Shown here piece after piece: positions 32,793-41,085 of a stretch of 64,000 bases of DNA (positions are counted from its first letter, which is position 1; every line of letters starts with the position of its first letter). Location: NCBI GenBank assembly GCA_035606665.1, contig DATNEY010000003.1:1-64000 (forward strand), given 5' to 3'. The notes under the pieces were generated by a model. That model was not told the DNA's origin, made no database searches, and saw only the letters and a list, made by a program, of their open reading frames with translations. A program made the position numbers and the translations under genes. The DNA is from DASUGC01 sp035606665. GTDB lineage: Bacteria; Acidobacteriota; Vicinamibacteria; Vicinamibacterales; SCN-69-37.

Positions 32793-33035
32793 ATGAAGCG
32801 CCCATCCCAGTGTGCGAAATGCGGTTCGAAGGACCTGATCGAGGACGCCAAAGTCATCGATCATGGGCACCACAGTTCTCAGACGGACTTGTCTCTTGGG
32901 GTCTACCGGAAACCTCAGGCGTTCCTTTTCAAAGGACAGGTCACGACCCCGGTGTCGGCGTGGGTATGCGTGTCGTGCGGATTCGTCGAGCTTTACGCGG
33001 ATCACCCAGCTAATCTCAAAGTCGACCCGACTTAG
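32793..33035 (+). CDS. Small zinc-ribbon protein
   Basis: 80 residues. Two CxxC knuckles (CAKCGSKDL near residue 7 and CVSCGFVELY near 60) enclose a beta domain, as in the small nucleic-acid- or protein-binding zinc ribbons of bacteria (type CPKCG...CxxCGYxE.Y). ATG 32793 is chosen from the leaderless -10 spacing and because the open frame upstream is not family-like. Confidence 0.72.
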   Translation: MKRPSQCAKCGSKDLIEDAKVIDHGHHSSQTDLSLGVYRKPQAFLFKGQVTTPVSAWVCVSCGFVELYADHPANLKVDPT

Positions 33036-33075
33036 GAAATGCATCGGGGAGGCGACTGTCGCATCACGCTGGCCC

Positions 33076-33081
33076 TAGAAT
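33076..33081 (+). promoter_or_regulatory. -10 hexamer TAGAAT of leaderless promoter
   Basis: It is followed by exactly 6 nt and ATG 33088. There is no ribosome-binding site. Confidence 0.5.
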
Positions 33082-33087
33082 CTGCAC

Positions 33088-33570
33088 ATGTCCGCAGATG
33101 AACCTGAGACGTCGGATCGTGCTCCATTCCCGCTAATCGCGCAGGCGCTGCGGCGGAGCATCGAGGCCGCTCTGCCGAACTTGCGCAGGACGACGGAGCG
33201 TCAGGCCGCTGAGCCGATCGCGGCCGGAAAGTGGTCGCGTAAGCAGATCATCGGCCACCTCATTGATTCCGCCGCGAACAATCATCAGCGCTTCGTTCGG
33301 GCGCAGGAAGATCGGGTGCTTATGCTGCCCGGCTACCGGCAGGAGCACTGGGTTCAGGCGCAGCACTATCAAGATCGGTCCTGGGACGATCTGATGAGTC
33401 TGTGGAGTGCGTACAATCACCACCTCGCCCACGTGATCGAGCACATTCCAGAAGACCTTGGGAACGTCCAGTGCACGGTCGGCGCTGACGCACCAGTGAC
33501 CTTGCGGTTCCTGGCGCACGACTACGTCGTTCACCTTCGGCACCACCTCCGGCAGGCCGGCGGCCTGTAG
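33088..33570 (+). CDS. DinB-superfamily protein (DfsB-like)
   Basis: 160 residues forming a four-helix bundle of the DinB/YfiT type. KWSRKQIIGHLIDSAANNHQRFVRA places the first metal histidine in HLIDS, and the pair HDYVVHLRHHL near the C-terminus completes the triad. These metalloenzymes include thiol transferases (bacillithiol, mycothiol); the substrate here is unknown. This is one of three DinB-type genes in the window (also 48309 and 59013), each of a different subfamily. Confidence 0.82.
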   Translation: MSADEPETSDRAPFPLIAQALRRSIEAALPNLRRTTERQAAEPIAAGKWSRKQIIGHLIDSAANNHQRFVRAQEDRVLMLPGYRQEHWVQAQHYQDRSWDDLMSLWSAYNHHLAHVIEHIPEDLGNVQCTVGADAPVTLRFLAHDYVVHLRHHLRQAGGL

Positions 33571-33633
33571 ACGCCGGCACGGCCCGATGCTACTTTGACG
33601 GCAGGCGCGCAGGGCGCCTCCCGTCCGCGGGCA

Positions 33634-33665
33634 GGACTGAGTCCACCTGAGTACGTCTCAGACGT
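33634..33665. promoter_or_regulatory. Two adjacent palindromes upstream of ankyrin gene
   Basis: GGACTGAGTCC (33634-33644) and ACGTCTCAGACGT (33653-33665) are both perfect around a single central base and share GACT/GTCT-type half sites. They lie 70-100 bp before ATG 33734, whose AGGAGG is at 33721-33726. Candidate operators; no regulator gene is next to them. Confidence 0.35.
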
Positions 33666-33733
33666 TCGGACACGAATCGCCGAACCTCCTTGCCCGGCGC
33701 CAGCGGACCACGGGCACATTCAGGAGGCTCGTC

Positions 33734-35023
33734 ATGCCCGTTCGCAGCCTGCCCGTTCGTCCCGATCTCGCCCAGCTCAAACACCAGGCCAAGGATCTTG
33801 TGAAGGCGATCCACGCCGGCGATCCCGCCGCGATCGCCGAGCTTGCCGACCATCATCCTGAGCCGCCCGATCCTGCCGCCGTGAAGCTCTTCGACGCGCA
33901 GCTCGCGTTGGCGCGAAGTTACCAGGCCACGAGCTGGCCGCGGCTCGTCCAGGCGGTGCAACTCGTAGACGCGATCTGGGCGGACGACTTCGAGGCCGTT
34001 CGTGATCTGGTGACCCGCAATCCGGCGCTCATCCGCGAACCTGTCTTGATCCGCCTCGACAGCAACTGGGGGCCGCCGATGACGTACGCCGCGAACCTTG
34101 GCCGTAACCAAATCATCCGAATGCTGCACGGCATGGGCGCCAAGGATCTGGAATCGGCGGGTGGACGTGCCGCGCTCCAGGGGAAGACCGACACCGTGCA
34201 CCTGATCTATGAACTGGCGGGCAAGCCGTCGCTCGACAGGTGGACGCTCGCCGGCCCGGCGTACACGCTGAGCGTGGAGGGTACGGCCGTGCTCTTCGCA
34301 CTCGGCGCCCGCCTGATTCGTCCGGATGGCCGCGTCGACAGCAACACCATGGAGCACTTGCTCGGGACGGACAGCCGGAACCCGCCTGCGAAGCATCGCA
34401 TCCTGGAGATGTACGTCGAACACGGGTTCGAGCCGCCTGACACGCCGGTGATGGCGCTGCATCGCGGCCGCATCGATCTGCTGGAGGCGCACCTCGCGCG
34501 AGATCCGCAATTGCTGACGCGCACATTCGACATCGCTGACATCTATCCGCTCGCGCCCGCGTGCTCGCGGGCCCCGCACACTGCGGACCTGTACACCGCT
34601 CAGGGCACGCCGGTGCACGGCACCACACTGCTGCACATCGCCGCGTACTTCGACGAAGTCGAGATCGGTGGATGGTTGCTCGACCAGGGGATGGATCCGG
34701 ACGTGCCGTCGGCAATCGACGCCGATGGCTTCGGAGGCTACACAGCGCTCTTCTCGACGGTCGTGTCCCAGCGCAACTTCTGGGTGAACTACGGCAAAGG
34801 CCAGCCGGACGAGGCCCGCTTCACACGCCTGCTGCTGGAGAAGGGCGCGAATCCCAATACGCGGGCATCGATCAGGCACCGCATGGAAGAGGGCCACGGC
34901 GGTGGGCCGCTTCGTGAGTATCGCGACGTGACGCCGATGGGCTGGGGCGAGCAATTCGCCGGCAAGATCTTTGTGAGCGGCGAGAGTCTGCGCCTGGTCG
35001 AAGCGAGAGGCGGGGGACGGTAG
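33734..35023 (+). CDS. Ankyrin-repeat protein
   Basis: 429 residues. The N-terminal conserved segment (LPVRPDLAQLKHQAKDLVKAIHAGDPAAIAEL) is followed by irregular ankyrin repeats: AIWADDFEAVRDLVTRNPALI, TYAANLGRNQIIRMLHGMGAK, MALHRGRIDLLEAHLARDPQLL, TTLLHIAAYFDEVEIGGWLLDQGMD, and ARFTRLLLEKGANPNTR. There is no signal peptide, so it is probably a cytoplasmic protein-binding scaffold. The RBS AGGAGG lies 7 nt before the ATG. The next gene (hybrid kinase) starts 6 nt downstream and is probably co-transcribed. Confidence 0.85.
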   Translation: MPVRSLPVRPDLAQLKHQAKDLVKAIHAGDPAAIAELADHHPEPPDPAAVKLFDAQLALARSYQATSWPRLVQAVQLVDAIWADDFEAVRDLVTRNPALIREPVLIRLDSNWGPPMTYAANLGRNQIIRMLHGMGAKDLESAGGRAALQGKTDTVHLIYELAGKPSLDRWTLAGPAYTLSVEGTAVLFALGARLIRPDGRVDSNTMEHLLGTDSRNPPAKHRILEMYVEHGFEPPDTPVMALHRGRIDLLEAHLARDPQLLTRTFDIADIYPLAPACSRAPHTADLYTAQGTPVHGTTLLHIAAYFDEVEIGGWLLDQGMDPDVPSAIDADGFGGYTALFSTVVSQRNFWVNYGKGQPDEARFTRLLLEKGANPNTRASIRHRMEEGHGGGPLREYRDVTPMGWGEQFAGKIFVSGESLRLVEARGGGR

Positions 35024-35029
35024 GGCAGG

Positions 35030-36952
35030 GTGATTCAAGCTCCGCGCCGATCTGCCGATTACCGGAGGTCGGATTCTGCGCGGATGCTCAATCTCGCTGC
35101 AATAGTCGGCATTACCGGCGCCACTCTCGCCCTGCTGGTCGCGGCTTTCTCCTTAGGCATGGCGCGCTCGCCATTCTGGGCGGAGCGCCGTCAGTTCGCG
35201 TTGGTGGCGGCCACTGCCGCCGGTTATTGCGCCTTCGATGTCGCGCTGGTGCTGAATCTGTCGCCTGGCGTGATCGCCGCTGCGGTCCAGGTGGCGCTCG
35301 CCTTCGGAATCGCGCAGTGCGTGGCCTGGATCCGGTATCTGGCCGCCGCAGATGGCCGGCCCCTCCGCAAGGCCGAGCAGCGCATGGTCGCTGTCGGCGT
35401 GGTAATTGCTCTCGCGGGATTCATCCCCGGCCTTCTCCTGACGCGCGATCTCTTCGTGGTGCGCGTCGATTGGCTCGGCGTCACCTACAGAACTCCGCAG
35501 CCGACCCTCGTCGGGCTTGCGTGTTACGGCTATCTCGCGGCGGCGTTGATTGTCATCGGTGCTGGTGCAGCGCGGCGATGGAGTGAAAGCTGGCAGGCCC
35601 GTTTGCCAATTCTCGGCGTCGTCACGCTCGGCCTGCTGGCAGCAAACGACACGCTCACGAGCGCCGGCCTGATCAGGATGCCGCTGCTGCTCGACATCGG
35701 CAGCGTGTCGATCATCGCCATCGTCGGCGTCATGCACGAGCGCAGGTTCGCCGCGAACGTGCACAGCCTTGAACGTGCTTCGGCGAAACTCAAGCGCGAA
35801 GTCGAAGAGCGCGCCCAAGCGCTGCTCGATGCACAGGCGGCGCTTGCCGCGAGCGAGCGGCTCGCGGGCCTGGGCCGGCTGACGGCAAGCGTGGCGCACG
35901 AGATCAACAACCCGATCTCGGTTGTTCAGCACAGCCTCGAGCGGATCCGCAGCTCGAGCCTGACGTTGCCGGGCGTTCCCGAGGAGCTGCCGCGCTCGAT
36001 TGACAGCGGCCTTGCAGCTACCGATCGCATCGTCCGCATCGTCCGCCGTCTGCTCGACGCAGGACGAGTGAGTTCGGCGGACACGGTACACGCGGAGCCC
36101 TTTCTCGTTGCTCCGGTGGTCCGCGCCGCGGTCGTAATGGTGGGACGTCATCTCAAGGGCGTGCAGGTTTCGATTCAGACCGACGAGTGCGTCACTGCGC
36201 TGGGGGACGCGGGTCTTCTGTCGCAGGCACTCGAGAATCTCCTCGTCAACGCCGCGCAGGCTTTGGACGGAAGACGGGACTCGAGGATTCGAGTCCGCGT
36301 CGAGCACCTGCAGACGCATGTGCGGATATCCGTGACCGACAACGGTCCGGGCATACCGAAGGCCGTCAGGGGCCGGCTGTTCGAGCCATTTGTCACGACG
36401 AAGGCGATTGGCAAGGGCAGCGGTCTTGGCCTCGCTGTGTCGAAGGGCCTGATGCGCAGCCAGCACGGCGACCTCGCACTTGCTTCGACATCGGGGTTGG
36501 GAACGGAGATGTACCTACAGCTTCCGTGGACGGATCGCGAACCTGCCGCCAAGAAGACGCCTCCACCGCCGGTCGCGTCCGCGGTTCGCCGGACGATGCT
36601 CATCATCGAGGATGAGGTGGACGTCCGCGACATGCTCCAGGACATGTGCAACCTGAACTTCGACGTCATCGCTGTTGCATCGGTCGCCGATGGTCTGGCC
36701 GCGATGGACCGCGGCTACCGTCCCGATGTCGTTCTCTGTGACCTGACGATGCCCGGCGGCGGCGCGAACGACTGGCTGGGGCACTGGCAGAACGCCGATG
36801 TGGCGGTCGCCGCTCGTACGGTGATCATCACCGGCGGTCCTATGACTCCGGAGGACGACGCATTGGTAGTCGCGAACGCCGATCGTGTTCTCTACAAGCC
36901 CTTCACAATGGCGCGGCTCCAAGCCGTGGTTGGAGAAGTCACAGCCTCTTGA
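35030..36952 (+). CDS. Hybrid sensor histidine kinase with 7TM-type sensor and C-terminal receiver
   Basis: 640 residues. The first ~235 residues hold about seven membrane helices, followed by a coiled coil (RASAKLKREVEERAQALLDAQAAL). The HisKA H-box is SVAHEINNPISV, then the N-box NLLVNAAQALDG, DNGPGIP, the F-box FEPFVTT and GSGLGLAVS. A C-terminal receiver (LIIEDEVDVRDML, phospho-Asp in VVLCDLTMPGG, LYKPF) has no output domain, so it probably acts through phosphotransfer or autoregulation. GTG 35030 is the first start after the ankyrin gene; ATG 35084, nearer the first helix, is an alternative. Confidence 0.88.
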   Translation: MIQAPRRSADYRRSDSARMLNLAAIVGITGATLALLVAAFSLGMARSPFWAERRQFALVAATAAGYCAFDVALVLNLSPGVIAAAVQVALAFGIAQCVAWIRYLAAADGRPLRKAEQRMVAVGVVIALAGFIPGLLLTRDLFVVRVDWLGVTYRTPQPTLVGLACYGYLAAALIVIGAGAARRWSESWQARLPILGVVTLGLLAANDTLTSAGLIRMPLLLDIGSVSIIAIVGVMHERRFAANVHSLERASAKLKREVEERAQALLDAQAALAASERLAGLGRLTASVAHEINNPISVVQHSLERIRSSSLTLPGVPEELPRSIDSGLAATDRIVRIVRRLLDAGRVSSADTVHAEPFLVAPVVRAAVVMVGRHLKGVQVSIQTDECVTALGDAGLLSQALENLLVNAAQALDGRRDSRIRVRVEHLQTHVRISVTDNGPGIPKAVRGRLFEPFVTTKAIGKGSGLGLAVSKGLMRSQHGDLALASTSGLGTEMYLQLPWTDREPAAKKTPPPPVASAVRRTMLIIEDEVDVRDMLQDMCNLNFDVIAVASVADGLAAMDRGYRPDVVLCDLTMPGGGANDWLGHWQNADVAVAARTVIITGGPMTPEDDALVVANADRVLYKPFTMARLQAVVGEVTAS

Positions 36953-36971
36953 TGTGATCGAGCCGGGCCGC

Positions 36972-36977
36972 TATCGT
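36972..36977 (+). promoter_or_regulatory. -10 hexamer TATCGT of near-leaderless promoter
   Basis: It is followed by 7 nt and GTG 36985. There is no ribosome-binding site. Confidence 0.4.
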
Positions 36978-36984
36978 CGGTCGC

Positions 36985-37938
36985 GTGGATGTCCTTCGCG
37001 TCGCCGCCGCGAGATCGCTTCTAGCGTCGTATTTCGGGCCGACGCCGCTCTCGCGAGCCGAGGCGCTGTCGGCACCCGGCCACGCGCTCTATCTCAAGAA
37101 CGAAACCGTCCTACCCACTGGCTCCTTCAAGGTCCGAGGTGCCCTGTACGCGCTGTCGGCCGCGCTGGCGCGAGGTCCGGTACGCGAAGTTGTCGCCGCC
37201 AGCACCGGGAATCACGGGGCGGCGGTTGCGTTTGCCGGCGAGAAGCTGGGCGTGCCGGCGCGGGTCTTCCTTCCACGCGATTCCAATCCCGTGAAGGTCG
37301 CGCGGATCCGCGCGCTCGGCGCGACGCTAGTGGAAGCCGGCGCCGACCTTTCCGCCGCGATCGATGCGGCCAATGACCACGCGACACGCGCGGGCGCGCT
37401 GTTTCTGCACGATGCTTCCAGCGCGGACGTTCCGATCGGTACCGCAACAATCGGCGCTGAGCTCCTCGAGCAGTTGCCCGGTCTTGACGCGGCGTACATC
37501 CCTATGGGCGACACGGCGCTGATTCGTGGTGTGTCGACAGCCCTGAGATCCGCACCGCGCCGAATTCGCATCGTTGGCGTTGTCGCTGAAGCCGCGCCCG
37601 CATACCGTCTCTCATGGAAGGCCGGACCCGTAGTGGAGACGGGTCCGGTGCAGACGATGGCGGACGGCCTTGCCGTCCGCCGGCCGCTCGCGCCGAATGT
37701 GGACGCGATTCGAGAACTGATCGACGACGTGGTCGTCGTCGGCGAAGGTGAGATGGTCGACGCAATCGTGCGTTTGCATGAGAACGAAGGCCTCGTTGCG
37801 GAGCCCTCCGGTGCGGCCGCGTTGGCTGCCTGGTTTCGAGACACGGCGCGGCAGGGCATAGGCGTGGCTCTGGTGACCGGCCGCAACATCTCGCCCGATC
37901 TCGCGCGGACGTGCGGGATCGCGATCGAGATGCCATGA
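36985..37938 (+). CDS. Threonine/serine dehydratase-like PLP enzyme
   Basis: 317 residues of PLP fold type II. The Schiff-base lysine is in LPTGSFKVRGA (near residue 50), phosphate and substrate loop ASTGNHGAAVA, and EPSGAAALAA with VTGRNIS near the C-terminus. The glycine-rich phosphate loop normally seen as (S/G)GGGL is replaced by PMGDTALIRG, as in some hydroxyectoine-catabolism (EutB-type) and threonine dehydratase-like enzymes. There is no ACT domain, so no allosteric isoleucine control. Precise substrate uncertain. Confidence 0.82.
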   Translation: MDVLRVAAARSLLASYFGPTPLSRAEALSAPGHALYLKNETVLPTGSFKVRGALYALSAALARGPVREVVAASTGNHGAAVAFAGEKLGVPARVFLPRDSNPVKVARIRALGATLVEAGADLSAAIDAANDHATRAGALFLHDASSADVPIGTATIGAELLEQLPGLDAAYIPMGDTALIRGVSTALRSAPRRIRIVGVVAEAAPAYRLSWKAGPVVETGPVQTMADGLAVRRPLAPNVDAIRELIDDVVVVGEGEMVDAIVRLHENEGLVAEPSGAAALAAWFRDTARQGIGVALVTGRNISPDLARTCGIAIEMP

Positions 37939-37955
37939 TGGTCCAAGGAGGAGCC

Positions 37956-39506
37956 ATGGCCGATCCGAAGGGCTTCGACTTCAGCGCAGGCGTTTCCCTC
38001 CAGCAGATTCCCGACGGTACGCCGGTTGCCGGCCACGTTGGCGGCGACGAGGGCGATGAGATTGTCGTCGTTCGCCGCGGCGATGAGCTCTTCGCCATCG
38101 GCGCCCACTGCACGCACTATCACGGCCCCCTCGCCGAGGGGCTCATCGTCGGCGACACCATCAGGTGTCCGTGGCATCACGCGTGCTTCAGTTTGCGAAC
38201 GGGCGAAGCTGTGCATGCGCCTGCCCTGGATCCGGTCGCGCGCTGGAACGTGGAGCAGCGCGACGGCACGGTGTTCGTCACGCCGAAGACCGCCGAGGCC
38301 GCACCATCCGCGCCGACGTCAGGACCATCAACGGCGCGCGCGGCTCTGAAATCGATCGTGATCGTCGGCGGTGGGGCGGCGGGTCTTGCCGCGGCCGACA
38401 TGTTGCGGCGGCGCGGATACGACGGCACGCTCACGATGCTGAGCGCAGACGATGCGCCGCCGGTCGATCGGCCGAACCTGTCAAAGGACTATTTGGCGGG
38501 CACCGCGAAGGAAGACTGGATTCCGCTGCGCGGGCCGGAGTTCTACACGGAGAACAGGATCGACCTTCGACTGAAGGCGCGGGTTGACGCAGTCGATGTG
38601 CCGGGGAAGCGCGTTCATTTGAGGGACGGGGCGACGCAGGGCTTCGGTGCCCTGTTGCTCGCGACCGGCGCGCAGCCGGTCAAACTTGACCTGGCGGGCA
38701 AGCCGACAGTTCCGGTGCACTACCTGCGCTCGTTCGCGGACAGCAAAGCGATCGTCGCCAGTGCGACGGCGTCAGCCTCGGCCGCGAGACGGGCGGTCGT
38801 CATCGGCGCGAGTTTCATCGGCCTTGAGGTCGCCGCGTCGCTTCGCGCCCGCAACCTCGAAGTGCACGTTGTCGCACCAGAGCGCGAGCCCCTCGAAAGA
38901 GTCATGGGTTCCGAGGTCGGGCGTTTCATCCGTGGGCTTCACGAATCCAGGGGAGTCGTATTTCACCTCGGTGCGACCGTTTCCGGGATCGACGGGCACA
39001 CCGTGACCCTGAGCAATCGCGTGAGCATACAGGCCGATCTCGTGGTCGTTGGTGTCGGCGTGCGACCTGAGCTTGCACTTGCTGACGGTGCCGGACTCGC
39101 GGTCGACAGAGGCGTGTCCGTCGATGAACGTCTGCAAACCAGCGCACCCGGTGTCTTTGCGGCCGGCGATATCGCCCGGTGGCCGGATCCTCATACGGGC
39201 GAGCGCATTCGTGTCGAGCATTGGGTCGTGGCCGAGCGGCAGGGACAGGCGGCCGCGTGCAACATGCTTGGCATCGGCGGACCCTTCGACTCCGTTCCGT
39301 TCTTCTGGAGCCAGCACTACGACATCAGCATCAACTATGTCGGCCATGCGGAGCGGTGGGACGCTGTGGACATCGATGGCAGCCTCGAGGCGCATGACGC
39401 GACGATCACCTACACACAGGGCGCACGCAAACTGGCCGTCGCAACGGTCTTCCGCGACAAGGTGAGCCTCGAGAGTGAGAGGGAGATGGAGAGCGGGGTT
39501 CGGTGA
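37956..39506 (+). CDS. Rieske-FAD/NAD(P) oxidoreductase (AIFM3/ferredoxin-reductase-like)
   Basis: 516 residues. The N-terminal Rieske domain has [2Fe-2S] ligands in CTHYHGPL and CPWHHACF. From about residue 125 a pyridine-nucleotide-disulfide-type reductase follows: FAD-binding IVGGGAAGLAAADMLRR, LSKDYLAG, NAD-binding VIGASFIGLEVAASLRA, and FAD-binding TSAPGVFAAGDIA. The layout matches AIF-like proteins and dioxygenase reductases that carry electrons from NADH through FAD to Fe-S. ATG 37956 has a strong AAGGAGGA upstream; earlier ATGs at 37935 and 37938 overlap the previous stop (coupling). Confidence 0.9.
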   Translation: MADPKGFDFSAGVSLQQIPDGTPVAGHVGGDEGDEIVVVRRGDELFAIGAHCTHYHGPLAEGLIVGDTIRCPWHHACFSLRTGEAVHAPALDPVARWNVEQRDGTVFVTPKTAEAAPSAPTSGPSTARAALKSIVIVGGGAAGLAAADMLRRRGYDGTLTMLSADDAPPVDRPNLSKDYLAGTAKEDWIPLRGPEFYTENRIDLRLKARVDAVDVPGKRVHLRDGATQGFGALLLATGAQPVKLDLAGKPTVPVHYLRSFADSKAIVASATASASAARRAVVIGASFIGLEVAASLRARNLEVHVVAPEREPLERVMGSEVGRFIRGLHESRGVVFHLGATVSGIDGHTVTLSNRVSIQADLVVVGVGVRPELALADGAGLAVDRGVSVDERLQTSAPGVFAAGDIARWPDPHTGERIRVEHWVVAERQGQAAACNMLGIGGPFDSVPFFWSQHYDISINYVGHAERWDAVDIDGSLEAHDATITYTQGARKLAVATVFRDKVSLESEREMESGVR

Positions 39507-39517
39507 GCCTCCGCGTG

Positions 39518-39523
39518 TATAAT
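39518..39523 (+). promoter_or_regulatory. -10 box TATAAT upstream of omega gene
   Basis: A consensus TATAAT preceded by GTG lies 12 nt after the reductase stop. It is about 150 nt before the rpoZ-like start, implying a long leader. The -35 region is weak (TTCGGT). Confidence 0.4.
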
Positions 39524-39680
39524 TGGGATGTCAGTCACAGATTGACGCCCGCCTGCGCTCCCGCGAAACATAGAGGTGCGCGCCGACCGGCTGCTTCGTC
39601 CGCCGGACACCGTGCGCTCCACCACTTTGTTGGCGCGTGATCGATCCGAATAGCGATCGCGACCGAGGAGTTCCGCCGAG

Positions 39681-39869
39681 ATGATTCACCGCCAGCAGAC
39701 ATCCAATGCGTTCACGTTCGTTCGTGTTGCGGCACTCCGTACCGTTCAGCTGACCCGGGGTTGCGTCGCCCGCGTCCCCGCGAGCCATCGGCATTCGCTG
39801 ACTGCGCAACTCGAGGTTGCCGCTGGCAAGATCGTCTTCACTCAGGGCACAGAAAAAGTCACGACCTAG
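39681..39869 (+). CDS. rpoZ: RNA polymerase omega subunit-like protein
   Basis: 62 residues. NAFTFVRVAALRTVQLTRGCVARVPASHRHSLTAQLEVAAGKI corresponds to the RpoZ core (SRFELV..AA.RA.QL..G..P.V......T..AL.E...GK.). Omega helps fold and assemble beta-prime into RNA polymerase and can bind ppGpp. It is short, like other acidobacterial omegas, but lacks the usual gmk neighbour, so a second copy elsewhere cannot be excluded. GAGGAG (39665-39670) lies 10 nt before ATG. Confidence 0.68.
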   Translation: MIHRQQTSNAFTFVRVAALRTVQLTRGCVARVPASHRHSLTAQLEVAAGKIVFTQGTEKVTT

Positions 39870-39942
39870 GGAACCACGGACGGGGCGCCGGCGCGAGCGC
39901 GCCTCTGCTGACGCCGGCGCGCAGGAGGTGGCAGCCGTCTAA

Positions 39943-39964
39943 TATATGCCTTGACAGGCATATA
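39943..39964. promoter_or_regulatory. Operator overlapping promoter of ArsR operon
   Basis: TATATGCCT and AGGCATATA form a perfect 9-bp inverted repeat with a 4-nt centre. A second, imperfect copy (TATAAGCC and GGCAATATA) follows at 39961-39980. The first repeat contains the -35 TTGACA (39951-39956). AATATA (39975-39980) is the -10, 18 bp away, and GTG 39987 follows after 6 nt. AT-rich dyads of this kind are typical ArsR-family operators, so autorepression is likely. Confidence 0.65.
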
Positions 39965-39986
39965 AGCCTTTGGCAATATACGCCTC

Positions 39987-40331
39987 GTGGAACCTTCCTT
40001 CGCCATCGTCGCTGAACCCAATCGACGAGCCATCCTGAGTCTCCTCCTCTCAGCCGAGCGATCCGTCAACGAGATCGAGAGTGAGCTCGAGCTCTCGCAA
40101 CCCTCTGTCTCCAAGCACTTGCGCGTGCTTCGCGAGGCGGGGTTCGTCGAATCACGTATCGAAGCGCAACGGCGCCTGTATCGCCTCAGGCCGGAGCCGC
40201 TCATGGAACTTGACGCCTGGCTCGCACCCTTTCGGCGCTTCTGGTCGAAACATCTCGACGCGCTCGAGCGGCACCTGGACCGGATGGAGACGGCAGAGAA
40301 GCTGGAAAGAAAGGGAAGGAGAAAGCGATGA
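39987..40331 (+). CDS. ArsR-family transcriptional repressor
   Basis: 114 residues: winged HTH with PNRRAILSLLLSAERSVNEIESELELSQPSVSKHLRVLREAGFVESRIEAQRRLYRL, the standard ArsR/SmtB fold. There is no CxC or other arsenic/metal ligand set. It belongs to the subgroup usually paired with SRPBCC/AHSA1 proteins, as here: the next gene overlaps by 4 bp. The start GTG 39987 is supported by the promoter geometry described for 39943-39980. Confidence 0.9.
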   Translation: MEPSFAIVAEPNRRAILSLLLSAERSVNEIESELELSQPSVSKHLRVLREAGFVESRIEAQRRLYRLRPEPLMELDAWLAPFRRFWSKHLDALERHLDRMETAEKLERKGRRKR

Positions 40332-40879
40332 AGGGCCGGGGGCACTACGAGCCGCGCGCCGCATTCGGCGCGGAGGTTCAGAAGGACGGAGAGAAGTGGA
40401 CGCTCGTTCTCGTGAGAGAACTGCGTCACTCGCCGGAGAAAGTCTGGACGGCGCTGACGGATCCCGCACAGCTCCGCGAGTGGGCGCCGTTCGATGCCGA
40501 CGGCAGCCTCGCTACGGCCGGCCGGACGGTGATGCTCACGACTGTCGGCGCGCCGACGCCGATGGTGTCGGAAACCACAGTGAAACGGGCGGACGCCCCG
40601 ACGCTGCTCGAGTTCAACTGGGGTGGCCAGGACATCCGCTGGCAACTTGAACCCCAGGCAGGAGGCGGCACCCGGCTCACGATCTGGCACAACATCAACC
40701 GCAATTTCATTTCGATGGGCGCGGCGGGCTGGCACATCTGCTTCGATGTGATGGATCGTCTCCTCGCCGGCGATCCCATTGGACGACTCGTCGGCGCCGA
40801 TGCGTTGACGTTCGGCGGCTGGCAACGGTTGAACGCGGAGTACGCGGAACAGTTCGGAAAGGAAGAGAGGTCAAAGTGA
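40328..40879 (+). CDS. SRPBCC/AHSA1-family protein
   Basis: 183 residues. VRELRHSPEKVWTALTDPAQLREWAPFDADGSL is the N-terminal helix-grip motif of AHSA1-like START domains. TLLEFNWGGQDIRWQLEPQAGGGTRLTIWHNI and the C-terminal long helix complete the hydrophobic pocket. These proteins bind lipids or small hydrophobic ligands. ATGA overlap with the arsR gene indicates coupled translation. Confidence 0.88.
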   Translation: MKGRGHYEPRAAFGAEVQKDGEKWTLVLVRELRHSPEKVWTALTDPAQLREWAPFDADGSLATAGRTVMLTTVGAPTPMVSETTVKRADAPTLLEFNWGGQDIRWQLEPQAGGGTRLTIWHNINRNFISMGAAGWHICFDVMDRLLAGDPIGRLVGADALTFGGWQRLNAEYAEQFGKEERSK

Positions 40880-41085
40880 ACAGCTGGATTCGACAGACAC
40901 ACCGCTGGGTTTCCATGATCTTTACCCTGACGGTCATCGCGAACTTCGTCGTAATCGGTCTGGGGAAGCAGATCGCCTGGGTGACCTACTCGCCGCTGCT
41001 TCCGCTCGCGTTGCTGCTCTTCAGCGGCTTGTATCTGTTCGCGCTCCCGTATGCCGGCAGATTGCGCAGCCGGAGGGCGTCATGA
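40876..41085 (+). CDS. Small two-helix membrane protein
   Basis: 69 residues with two membrane helices (WVSMIFTLTVIANFVVIGL and LLPLALLLFSGLYLFALPYA) and a basic tail. GTG 40876 overlaps the stop of the SRPBCC gene, and its own stop is overlapped by the next ATG. This placement inside a tightly overlapping operon is the main evidence that it is real. No known family name. Confidence 0.7.
   Translation: MNSWIRQTHRWVSMIFTLTVIANFVVIGLGKQIAWVTYSPLLPLALLLFSGLYLFALPYAGRLRSRRAS

Noticed and set aside
33590..35038. 482-codon minus-strand open frame
   Set aside because: Antisense shadow of the ankyrin gene, Arg/His-rich, no domain.
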